Shown here in pieces: positions 43,101 to 50,713 of a DNA stretch of 64,000 bases; position 1 is the stretch's first letter; each line of letters opens with the position of its first letter. Below the pieces are notes generated by a model, which was given only the letters and a program-made list of their open reading frames with translations, was not told where the DNA came from and ran no database searches. Origin of the DNA: Ferruginibacter sp. (GTDB lineage: Bacteria; Bacteroidota; Bacteroidia; Chitinophagales; Chitinophagaceae); the NCBI GenBank assembly GCA_014379905.1, contig JACMKX010000172.1, positions 1-64,000 of the forward strand, in the 5' to 3' direction. Both the position numbers and the translations under genes were made by a program.

Positions 43101-44589
43101 ACCGGTAAAAACAGGAACAGTTAATAATTTTGATATCAGCGTAGCAAACAGGACAGACCTGATTGGCTTTAGTTTTACAGGTTTTGTTACCGTACCTGCT
43201 GATGGGGTGTATACTTTTTATACCACATCTGATGATGGAAGCAAACTGCTGATAGATAATGTAACTGTTGTAAACAATGATGGCCTGCATGCTGCACAGG
43301 AAAAATCAGGCACTATCGGTTTAAAAGCAGGTAAACATGCTATCACTGGTTTATTCTTTGAACAGGGCGGCGGTGAAATATTTACTGTAAGCTACGAGGG
43401 TGTTGGTGTAGGCAAACAAACCATTCCTTCTTCCGCTCTGTACAGGATATCGGTTGCCAACAATGCGCCGGTTGCCAATGCAGGAACCAGCCAGAATATC
43501 ACCACTACTTCGGTAACCCTATCGGGTTCGGGTACGGATAGTGATGGCACTATTGCCGGTTATAACTGGATAAAAACAGCAGGCCCCGATGGCATTAGTT
43601 TCAGCAATGCAAATGCTGCATCTACTACTGTTTCCGGACTGGTGCAGGGTACTTACCAGTTTCAACTTACCGTAACGGATAATGCCGGCGCTACCGCAAC
43701 AGCTTCTACGCAGGTTGTTGTAACACTTGCCGGAACTACTGCAAAAATTATTCGCGTCAATGTTTTTGGCGGTAGTAACCCGTTCACTGACACAAAATGG
43801 AACAACTGGAATATTGCTGGTGCTGCCAACAGCAGTAACTTTTTATACGAGGACAGAACTACGAGTACCATAAAAGCGTCGCTTGCAGGAGATATAATGG
43901 TGGTTGATAACGGTACCGGTTATGCGCCGGGAGCTACCACACCGGCTTCAGCGGTACTGCGTTATAATTCTGCCTCTACCAGCCAGAGAGACCTGACTAT
44001 TAAAGGACTGAATCCTGCAAAAAAGTATACCATCGAATTTTATGCAAGCAGGAAATCATCAGGTAATAAAACTTTGTTTATTATCGGCAACAGGCAGGAT
44101 ACCATCAACACAGATAACAATACAAATGATTACGCACGTTTCAGCGATATCATTTCTGATGCTGGTGGAAATGTAACGGTGAACATCAGCAGGATCGGTG
44201 TGTGGAATTACCTTGCCGGGTTCAGTATTATTGAACAGGAAGCTGCTTCATTTGCAAGGGGCACGGAACCAACTGCAACCCAACAGCCAATGAAAGAGGT
44301 TTATAAGGGGGAAGATATTGTTGAAATGAACGGCAATACCGTTTCTGTTTATCCAAATCCTTTCCAGGCTGCCTTTAAAGTTCAGCTCAATAACAGAACA
44401 TCAGGTGAATTTGTTTTGAAATTAGCCACACAGTCAGGACAAAATGTTTTCTATAAAAAAGTAAATAAAGCAGCTGCGTCTTTTGTAGAAACTATCAATG
44501 TAAGCAATCTTGCTGCCGGTACCTATGTGTTGCAGATCATATCTGTGGCCACAGGAAACCAGACAGTACATAAGGTTATAAAAAATTAA
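40165..44589 (+). CDS. Giant T9SS-exported protein: esterase-like, beta-helix, PA14 and PKD modules
   Basis: The 1474-residue protein starts with a signal peptide ending near residue 26 (VVYSQ). Residues 30-270 form an alpha/beta hydrolase (Ser139 in LTGLSHGGWC; His in GGGGHCCWNQFYGG). PKD-like modules begin near 279, 372, 852 and 1100. A right-handed parallel beta-helix, pectate-lyase-like, spans about 472-850 (GGNTNGDIYNNTITRG). PA14 covers about 957-1094 (DGVYTFYTTSDDGSKLLID). The unrecognised domain shared with the preceding protein lies near 1193-1365 (RVNVFGGSNP...WNNWN), and the T9SS sorting domain at 1393-1474 (VSVYPNPFQAAFKV). It is probably secreted and polysaccharide-directed. The two genes look like diverged relatives with exchanged middle modules. 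Confidence 0.88.
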   Translation: MKNLTRKACALLCALTCFLFSNVVYSQQSLTQINGWNAYVHLPANYSSTTTSYPTIVFFPGLGEVGTNAAALISNGPGAYIAQGWNGNVSVNGNTVEFIVISIQPPSAYPGETSINDKIQKIKSLYRVDNNKLYLTGLSHGGWCSNTFVTGDAYGGPYNYASQVAAVVEVQGVIPDDNAPYPNLFDNFANSGGRLLGFEQAYDNRGMPTRINRMNATKPNSGIYVQTSFGGGGHCCWNQFYGGQGVQPGNFMLDGINQNLYQWLARQSRGTAIPPPPANQAPAANAGADRSITLPASSLTLSGSGTDADGTITAYQWTKISGTGGTIVSSNSASTNITGLTQGSYTFQLKVTDNTGAVATDNIVVIVNAAANAAPTANAGADQTMALPANFLTWAGTGADPDGSIASYQWTKVSGTGGTLTSAGASISIAGLTQGSYTYQLKVTDNAGAIATDNILITVNAAAQAPPAPVTCNNNVPVVHMLTQTGPGEIYRPNGSAWKGGDTVKITGTSYSVIEFNNIAGDPCRPIVIMPLTRVTTPVFRIKGNSRYLKIWGGNTQYGIKVNGGPMAITSAHHIEVDNVEATGGSTGVYCKQDVVYADPMTWNPNYRMTKLTFKNMWIHDIDGEGMYVGITQPSGLTVRSTWSGLDTVIVPIRLDSVEISNNIVERCTWDAIQLSNARYGNKIFGNTVRDYGTINMSSQQAGIILGGNTNGDIYNNTITRGTGNGIEAFGFGVINIYGNTLDSCGYDGRTNANGTQGQQPIYASDFLNGVEINPKQTINVYGNAVNRPLNSGGIFIAGYYNNSFPSTAYNNTFCIPNAPANWQNTYLKLNVAGSTNTNNTLSCSGTTPPANTPPTANAGADVTITMPVTSVTLSGGGTDIGGSITAYSWTKISGATATIAAATSASTLVNGLVQGVYKFELRVTDNGGLTAKDTMQVTVNAAGVTLLPAVNPANTVNGLDYKYYEGSWSVLPAFASLTPVKTGTVNNFDISVANRTDLIGFSFTGFVTVPADGVYTFYTTSDDGSKLLIDNVTVVNNDGLHAAQEKSGTIGLKAGKHAITGLFFEQGGGEIFTVSYEGVGVGKQTIPSSALYRISVANNAPVANAGTSQNITTTSVTLSGSGTDSDGTIAGYNWIKTAGPDGISFSNANAASTTVSGLVQGTYQFQLTVTDNAGATATASTQVVVTLAGTTAKIIRVNVFGGSNPFTDTKWNNWNIAGAANSSNFLYEDRTTSTIKASLAGDIMVVDNGTGYAPGATTPASAVLRYNSASTSQRDLTIKGLNPAKKYTIEFYASRKSSGNKTLFIIGNRQDTINTDNNTNDYARFSDIISDAGGNVTVNISRIGVWNYLAGFSIIEQEAASFARGTEPTATQQPMKEVYKGEDIVEMNGNTVSVYPNPFQAAFKVQLNNRTSGEFVLKLATQSGQNVFYKKVNKAAASFVETINVSNLAAGTYVLQIISVATGNQTVHKVIKN

Positions 44590-44610
44590 TGCCCTATCGG
44601 ATCTGTTAAG

Positions 44611-44641
44611 AAAAGAGGATAGCAACAGCTATCCTCTTTTT
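44611..44641 (+). terminator. Rho-independent terminator after the second giant gene
   Basis: AAAAGAGGATAGC pairs exactly with GCTATCCTCTTTT around the loop AACA, ending in a T-run. The 13-bp perfect stem starts 21 bases after the stop codon. It may serve the convergent esterase gene as well. Confidence 0.93.
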
Positions 44642-44709
44642 ATATTATTATTTTAAATCCGTTTTTGGGAAGCCTGTCGGCAGGCAGGCTCAAACTGGCA
44701 TTGGTTGTT

Positions 44710-45441
44710 TTAAAATCTTGTTTCTAGGTAATGTGGCAACATGGCTCTCCATGTTGGCCAGTCATGGGTCCACTCTGGCCCCCATACATCTACTTCATGC
44801 GGAATGCCTTTGTTGTTGAGTATCATTGAAAATTTACGGGACGCTTCCGGATCTTCATAATTACCACTTCCGGTTAAAATATGAATGTGTTTGCTTTTGC
44901 GGATATTTTCCAGGAACCAGTTGTCTGATAAATTAGGAATATAATGGGTGGGCGAATTGAAATATACCTGCTCATCATAAAAACCTTTGCTGTATTCTGT
45001 AAGATCGTACACACCACTCATAGCAATAACGCCATCAATAAGGTCGGGGCGTTTTAAAAATAAATTCATGCTGTGCAAAGCCCCAAAAGAAGCTCCGCAC
45101 GTAATAATAGGCGTATCGGCTGATGTATTGGTTTTGATGAAAGGTATCACTTCGTCAAAAATATATTTATTGAACTGGTTTTGGCGAATGGCTTTGTGCT
45201 CTCCCTGCATCTCCTTGTTTAACCAGCTTTCATTGTTAATGCTGTTCACAGAAAATATGCGCAATTTGCCTGCGTCAACATAGGGGGCCAGTGTATCCAA
45301 TAACTGGAATCTCTCATATTCCAGGTAATCTGCTGCTGCAGTAGGCACCAGTAACAAGGCAAAGCCGTAATAACCGTAGCAGGCAATAGGCATGTCTTTA
45401 TCCAGCGAGTGGCTGTGCCATGAAAAAAGTTCTTTAGTCAT
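44710..45441 (-). CDS. Esterase family protein (putative esterase / D-type)
   Basis: The 243-residue protein starts at ATG 45441 (MTKELFSWHSHSLDKDMPIACYG); an earlier ATG at 45516 adds 25 residues that do not resemble the family. It is an alpha/beta hydrolase with the nucleophile in ITCGASFGALHSMNLFLKRP, a GxSxG variant (Gly-Ala-Ser-Phe-Gly), and a likely His in GPEWTHDWPTW. No signal peptide is present, so it is cytoplasmic. This group includes carboxylesterases and S-formylglutathione-hydrolase-like enzymes; the substrate is unknown. It is convergent with the giant gene. Confidence 0.8.
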   Translation of the reverse strand: MTKELFSWHSHSLDKDMPIACYGYYGFALLLVPTAAADYLEYERFQLLDTLAPYVDAGKLRIFSVNSINNESWLNKEMQGEHKAIRQNQFNKYIFDEVIPFIKTNTSADTPIITCGASFGALHSMNLFLKRPDLIDGVIAMSGVYDLTEYSKGFYDEQVYFNSPTHYIPNLSDNWFLENIRKSKHIHILTGSGNYEDPEASRKFSMILNNKGIPHEVDVWGPEWTHDWPTWRAMLPHYLETRF

Positions 45442-45526
45442 GTGTGTAAGTTTTTGGATTGCACAAATTATATCGAATTGAACGATTTCCCTATTTTTTT
45501 TTCGAAGTCGAAACAAGTCAATTTAG

Positions 45527-45610
45527 AACACGAATTATTAGCACGAACCTGCCTGCATAATTCGTGCAACCCGCCTACCGGCAGGCAGGTTCGTGCCTAA
45601 AATTCGTGTT
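45527..45610. repeat. Interspersed nested palindrome (AACACGAATT...AATTCGTGTT)
   Basis: AACACGAATT (45527-45536) and AATTCGTGTT (45601-45610) are exact inverted ends. Inside, GCACGAACCTGCCTGC (45541-45556) pairs with GCAGGCAGGTTCGTGC (45581-45596). It lies between the esterase start and the receptor gene start, so it separates divergent transcription units. Confidence 0.85.
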
Positions 45611-45736
45611 ATTAAGTTGTAAATTTCGGACATCACTTATTCACCTCTTCCCCTTTCATATCACCCCATTGCATGTTGATACTATTTAAGTACGAACACA
45701 TTCGTTAAATATAGAGTTTTGATTCAAAGTATAATC

Positions 45737-48190
45737 ATGAAAAAAATATTGAGTCTTGTATTGGCAACCCTTGTATATGCTGTTGTGGCAGCTCAGGTAC
45801 CAGGTAAAATTTCTCTTATTGTTCAAAATGATAAAAGTATTTCCTTCGAAGATGCCACGGCAGCACTTTTAAAATCAAGCGGAAAGCAACTGGTAAAATC
45901 TACGCTGGCAGATGAAAATGGCCAGGTGTTATTTGAAAATATTGCGCCGGGAACCTATCGGATTAAAATTTCTGCCGCAGGGTTTGAAGATAAAATGACC
46001 GATAGTATTGTTATCACAGAAACCCATAACAATGTGCAGCTTCCTGTTGTTGCTATGCTTCCTAAACAAACTTCCAGCTTAAAGGAAGTTACTGTTACAG
46101 CCAAAAAGCCTGTCATTCAAAGAATGAACGACCGCATTATAGTGAGTGTAGATAACAGCTTGGTAAATGCCGGAACTTCTGCCTTTGAAGTGCTGGAACG
46201 TTCGCCGGGTGTAACCATTGATCCCAATGATAATATTGCATAAAAAGGAAGGCAGGGTGTAATCATCATGATCGATGGAAAACCTTCACCCATGAGCGGT
46301 GCCGACCTGGTGAATTACCTGCGGGGATTGCCCAGCAACAGTATTGACCGGATAGAGATCATCACCAATCCTTCCAGTAAATATGATGCAGCAGGCAGTT
46401 CAGGTATCATTGATATACGCCTGAAAAAAGACCAGCGAATGGGAATGAACGGAACTTTCAATGCAGGTTACGGGCAAGGCGTATATCCCAAAGCCAATGC
46501 AGGTATCTCTATGAATTACCGGGATAAAAAATTCAATTTATTTGGCAGTTATAACTATGGCTACCGGAAAAATTTAAACCACTTATACCTTGACCGGAAT
46601 TTTTATGAGAACGGCGTATTCACCGGGTCTGACCTGAAAGATAATTTTAGCCGTGCACCTTTCAGCAGCAATACTGCAAGAGTGGGTGCAGATTATTACG
46701 CTTCCAAAAAAACGATTGTTGGCGTGGTATTCAATACCAATTTTAATCATTTTACCAGGAAGAATGATAATGGTTCTACCGTATTTGATGAGCAACATCA
46801 ACCGGATTTTACTTTTAATACTTTAGCTGCCAACAATGATCACAACAACAACTTTGTAGGCAATATTAATGTAAAACATACCATCGATAGCACGGGCAGG
46901 GAACTCACGGCTGATGTGGACTATGGTATCTACAACTCAGGATCTTTATCTGTCAACGCAACCCAATATTACAAAGTTGGGGGCGGCTCCCAGCAACCAG
47001 ATTATATATTAGAGGGTAAACAAAAAGGTAAACTCAACTTTACTACCGCCAAAGTGGATTATGTAAATCCTTTAAAAAAAGGTGCAACACTTGAGGCGGG
47101 TTTAAAAACAAGTGTTGTTTCTACCGATAACGATGCGAAATTTTCTGACGTAAGCAGCGGCATACCGGTAAATGATGCCGGCAAAACGAATCACTTTTTA
47201 TACGAGGAAAACAACAACGCTGCCTACGTAAATTTTAAAAAGGATTTTAAAAAATGGAATATACAGATTGGCCTTCGTGCAGAACAGACCAATATTAAAA
47301 CCTACCAGGAAATTGGTAAAATAAACTGGGATAGTAGTTACCTGCAATTATTCCCTACTGCTTTTTTCAATTATAAATTAACCGCAGACCAAACCATTGG
47401 TATTTCTGTAAGCAGGCGCATCGACAGGCCGGGTTACTCGCAACTCAACCCGTTTTTATTTTTAATAGATGTAACAACTTACGCAACCGGCAACCCGGGG
47501 CTGTTGCCACAATTTACATGGGCCTATGAGTTGAACTACACGGTTAAGAATATCAATTTCTCTCTAAGTTATAGTCATACAAAAAATAACCAGAACGTGG
47601 TAATCGCAAGATACAATGACCTGTTCCCGCAAAATCCGCAAGGCGATAATGTTACCTTGCAGATCCCGGTAAACATCCGCAGTTCCTATTATGCCGGACT
47701 ATCCGTTGCTGCTCCCATCAAAATAACCAAATGGTGGAACATGGTTAACAACGCAGATATATTTTACAATCATTTTAATGGCAGCCTGGGTAGTACGAAA
47801 CTCAACAATGGCAAACCAGCACTTGATCTTCGCATCAACAATAGTTTCACACTTAAAAAAGGTTGGTCTACCGAGTTAAACGGTGTTTTTAACAGCGGTG
47901 GCCAGTATGGTTTTATGGTTACAGAACCACAATGGGGTATATCTGCAGGTGTTCAAAAACTGATCCTGAAAAATAAAGCAACCCTTCGCTTTAATGTGAC
48001 TGATATTTTCTGGACGAACCTGCCAAAAGCCGAGATTACTTATGATAACTATATAGAGAAATGGCATGCACAAAGAGAATCAAGAATAGCTAATTTAAGC
48101 TTCAGCTACCGCTTTGGTAAAAAAACGGTGGCAGGTGCAAGGAGAAGAACAACCGGAAGTGAAGAGGAAAGACAAAGAGCGGGGAATTAA
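45737..48190 (+). pseudogene. Outer membrane TonB-dependent-receptor-like protein with an in-frame stop
   Basis: The frame encodes a signal peptide (MKKILSLVLATLVYAVVAAQ), a carboxypeptidase-like sandwich (residues 25-115), and a plug part VTVTAKKPVIQRMNDRIIVSVDNSL. TAA interrupts it at 46241-46243, after residue 168, and the same frame continues with KGRQGVIIMIDGKPSPMSGADLV and a barrel of about 640 codons ending FSYRFGKK and a charged tail. Related proteins have Leu at this place (as in ...LKGRQGV...), and TTA to TAA is a single base change. Without the stop it would be about 817 residues. Either a nonsense mutation, a miscalled base or readthrough. Confidence 0.87.
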
Positions 48191-48195
48191 ATTAT

Positions 48196-48383
48196 TTAAC
48201 CGCTAAGGCGCAAAGGATGCTAAGTATGCTTCGTGCGGAGGAATTGATACACAGATGATATTGATAAGGCGGAAAAGGCTGGGTGTCTGACCTTCGGTCC
48301 CGACATGGCTTTGAATCGTTATCCGTTAAATCAGCGTTCCTATATAAAACCCGGAAGGTTTCTGCTTAACGCCTTGGCGGTAA
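48196..48383. repeat. Intergenic palindromic element with TTAACCGC / GCGGTAA ends
   Basis: TTAACCGCTAAGGCG (48196-48210) and CGCCTTGGCGGTAA (48370-48383) form an imperfect inverted repeat (one gap, one mismatch) around about 160 bases. The interior includes GGGTGTCTGACCTTCGGTCC, a near copy of which occurs at 60105-60127. The ends resemble the ...AAGGCGCAAAG... element common in Bacteroidota spacers. Confidence 0.7.
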
Positions 48384-48386
48384 CTT

Positions 48387-49220
48387 TTAACGATGGTTAA
48401 AATCCCTGTTCAATTTTTGTAACACTACCCGTGGTAAAAATTGCTGCAGGTGTTTATAAAAGTGGCTGTAGTCGTAATAGCCATAATGATTGAAATTAAA
48501 ATTGGCAGGATCGCCGGTCATTTGTTCTACTGCTTTGCGGATACGCAATATTTGTAAAGTTTTTTTGGTACTGAGGCTGGTGCACTTTTCAAAATAGCGT
48601 TGTAGAGTGCGGGAACTAATAGCGTATTTGGCTGCTATATTTTCTACCGGCTCGGTAAAAGCCATTGTTTTACTACAGTTGTCTATTATTTCAGATACAA
48701 TGCTGATGGGTAATACAGACCCTTCAAATTTTTTTATAATAGCCCCATAATAACTGTTGAGTTGATTTACTCTTTCATTAAAACTGGCCGGTTGTTTTAA
48801 ATTATTTAGTACCTGTTTTTCCAGTAAATAACTGAGTGGAAAAATGGCATCATTGTATTCTGAGAAATCAACTTTTTTTTCAAAAATGATGGGGGAGATC
48901 TTAAACTTTATGCCAAACAAACAATTTCCTGCCTGGTGAAAACATTCAATAGACTGATGCCGTGGCAGGAAACCATCCGTCTTCATATCGAATTTTTTCT
49001 TGCCTACCTGCATTACAAAAGGGGTTCCCAGGTTAACTAAGTAGGTGTACCCAATATTTGGAAACAGCGCATCCGAAAAACCTTCAGGATACTGAACCCA
49101 TAAATGATCGAATTTTGTTTGCCAGTAAAAATCTATAAAATGAGCTACTGCCCTCGAAGGTTTTACCCGGTGGTAGTTTTTTTCAAAATGTTCCTTATCT
49201 ATGATCTCTACATGCTGCAT
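48387..49220 (-). CDS. AraC-family transcriptional regulator
   Basis: The 277-residue protein has an N-terminal sensor part (about residues 1-180; SRAVAHFIDFYWQTKF, YPEGFSDALFPNIGYTY, HQAGNCLFGIKF) of the kind seen in Bacteroidota regulators with a DUF6597-like domain. The C-terminal double helix-turn-helix covers about 190-270 (VENIAAKYAISSRTLQRYFEKCTSL; NFNHYGYYDYSHFYKHLQQF). It lies next to the cupredoxin lipoprotein gene on the same strand, 16 bases away. The ligand is unknown. Confidence 0.9.
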   Translation of the reverse strand: MQHVEIIDKEHFEKNYHRVKPSRAVAHFIDFYWQTKFDHLWVQYPEGFSDALFPNIGYTYLVNLGTPFVMQVGKKKFDMKTDGFLPRHQSIECFHQAGNCLFGIKFKISPIIFEKKVDFSEYNDAIFPLSYLLEKQVLNNLKQPASFNERVNQLNSYYGAIIKKFEGSVLPISIVSEIIDNCSKTMAFTEPVENIAAKYAISSRTLQRYFEKCTSLSTKKTLQILRIRKAVEQMTGDPANFNFNHYGYYDYSHFYKHLQQFLPRVVLQKLNRDFNHR

Positions 49221-49236
49221 TTAAATTTTTTGAAAC

Positions 49237-49602
49237 TTATGGCCTGAAGGTGATGATGCCGGTAATGGTGGAATCCAGTACACATTTATACGCAAAAGTT
49301 CCTAACAGGGTATCATTTTTATAAAAAAAGGAACTGTCAGGAGGAATAACAAGGGTATAAATGCTGCTGTCTGCATCCAGGCTTAAAATGCGGTGCGGTT
49401 TATTATGATTGTTTACAAACGTAATGGAACTTCCGCTGGCAACTGTAAGCATGGGAGGGGTGATCTTCCCTGTACCCAAAACAGTAATGTAATTGGTAGG
49501 CAGGTTGCCGCCTGCCTGGATATAGGCCTCATGTTTGGTACACGCATTTATAATTAAGGCAGTGATAACAACAACTGCAGCAAATAGTTTCGTCAGCTTC
49601 AT
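49237..49602 (-). CDS. Cupredoxin-like lipoprotein
   Basis: The 121-residue protein has a lipoprotein signal with Cys near residue 21 (VVITALIINACTKH). A cupredoxin-like beta domain follows: ITPPMLTVASGSSITFVNNHNKPHRILSLDADSSIY, then GTFAYKCVLDSTITGIITF. The His in NKPHRI and Cys in YKCVL are candidate copper ligands, but a complete blue-copper set (final His/Met) is not evident, so it may not bind copper. It sits 16 bases upstream of the AraC gene on the minus strand and may be co-transcribed with it. Confidence 0.7.
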   Translation of the reverse strand: MKLTKLFAAVVVITALIINACTKHEAYIQAGGNLPTNYITVLGTGKITPPMLTVASGSSITFVNNHNKPHRILSLDADSSIYTLVIPPDSSFFYKNDTLLGTFAYKCVLDSTITGIITFRP

Positions 49603-49739
49603 TCAATGAATTATTAGGAATACAATTTAGATAAAAACCAGCGAAGCCCGACCTATTGCGCCCGTTTTTTTGATGTATGGTATGAAACCGCTGCAATATT
49701 AATCTACCTTAATTTCCAGCTCATGGTTAATCAATAATT

Positions 49740-49787
49740 TTGTCATAAGACCTATAAGGTTTTAAAACCTTATAGGTCTTATGACAA
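49740..49787. repeat. Perfect 48-bp palindrome over the dioxygenase start
   Basis: Bases 49740-49763 (TTGTCATAAGACCTATAAGG then TTTT) are the exact reverse complement of 49764-49787, with no loop. The palindrome overlaps the first start codon (ATG at 49781) of the dioxygenase gene and its upstream region. In mRNA it would form a 24-bp hairpin hiding that start and any ribosome binding site. Confidence 0.98.
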
Positions 49788-50668
49788 TGGAAAGAAAATT
49801 TTTTATCAAAAGCATTATAGGAGGAGGTTTGAGTATGACAGGATTATCCGCATTCAATAGTTTTACCAGTAGTTTACCGGTAGATGGCAACCTGATGCCG
49901 GTATTGTTCATTGGTCATGGTTCGCCTATGAACGGTATTGAAGACAACCAGTTTAGCCAGCGTTGGAAAAAAATGGCGCAGGAAATTCCCCAGCCCAAAG
50001 CAGTGATGGTAGTATCGGCGCACTGGTTTACCAAAGGCACACAAATTACTGCTATGGATTTTCCAAAAACCATCCACGATTTTGGAGGATTTCCGCAGGA
50101 GCTTTTTAATGTTCAATATCCTGCGCCGGGAAATATTTTACTGGCAACAGAAACAGCAGCTATTATTAAATCTACCAAAGTAGAAGCGGATCACGAATGG
50201 GGCCTTGATCACGGCACCTGGACGGTAGTACGTCACATGTATCCCGAAGCTAATATTCCTGTTTTGCAATTAAGTATGGATTACAGCAAAGGCGCACAGT
50301 ACCATTATGATTTAGGCAAAGAATTGTTTGAACTGCGTAAAAAAGGAGTGCTCATCATTGGCAGCGGTAATATGGTACACAATTTACGGATGGTGGCCTG
50401 GGATAAAATGAATACGGATAATTATGGCTACGACTGGGCCATACAAATGAATGATAGCTTTAAAAATCTTATCTGCAAGGGCGATCATAAACCTTTGATC
50501 GATTATGAAAGTTTGGGAACAGCAGCAAAACTGGCCATTCCTACCCCGGAACATTATTTGCCTTTGTTATATACACTAGCATTGCAAACTGCTAAAGACA
50601 AAGCTGAATTTTTTAATGATAAAGCAGTAGCCGGATCGTTGACAATGACCTCGGTGAAAATTGGATAG
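49781..50668 (+). CDS. 4,5-DOPA extradiol dioxygenase-like protein (YgiD/LigB family)
   Basis: The 295-residue protein contains the zinc/iron-site regions of the LigB-type extradiol dioxygenases of the YgiD/DODA branch: VLFIGHGSPMNGIED, VVSAHWFTKGTQ, WGLDHGTWTVVRHM and PTPEHYLPLLYTL, each with a conserved His. In this family the enzyme opens catechol-type rings, such as DOPA; bacterial members are mostly uncharacterised. Residues 1-32 (RKFFIKSIIGGGLSMTGLSAF) look like an export signal but lack a twin Arg, so export is possible, not certain. The start could be ATG 49781 or ATG 49787 (MERKFF). Both its start and its stop lie inside strong palindromes. Confidence 0.87.
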   Translation: MTMERKFFIKSIIGGGLSMTGLSAFNSFTSSLPVDGNLMPVLFIGHGSPMNGIEDNQFSQRWKKMAQEIPQPKAVMVVSAHWFTKGTQITAMDFPKTIHDFGGFPQELFNVQYPAPGNILLATETAAIIKSTKVEADHEWGLDHGTWTVVRHMYPEANIPVLQLSMDYSKGAQYHYDLGKELFELRKKGVLIIGSGNMVHNLRMVAWDKMNTDNYGYDWAIQMNDSFKNLICKGDHKPLIDYESLGTAAKLAIPTPEHYLPLLYTLALQTAKDKAEFFNDKAVAGSLTMTSVKIG

Positions 50669-50713
50669 CAAACAGGTCGACCACCTTACGTGAGGTGGTC
50701 GACCTGTTTGCTA
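50666..50713. repeat. 48-bp hairpin (21-bp perfect arms) beginning at the dioxygenase stop codon
   Basis: TAGCAAACAGGTCGACCACC plus T (50666-50686) is the exact reverse complement of 50693-50713, with the 6-base loop TACGTG. Its first three bases are the TAG stop of the dioxygenase gene. On the other strand, the end of the broken serine hydrolase frame runs into it. No T-run follows, so it is not a classic terminator, though it may act as a boundary between convergent genes. Confidence 0.97.

Noticed and set aside
44650..44705. Second terminator with GCCTGTCGGCAGGCAGGC
   Set aside because: The hairpin has no T-run and lies after a stronger terminator; it is probably part of a common spacer repeat.
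46241..46243. Recoded stop codon (selenocysteine or pyrrolysine)
   Set aside because: These use TGA or TAG, not TAA, and the family has Leu at this place; a base change is simpler.
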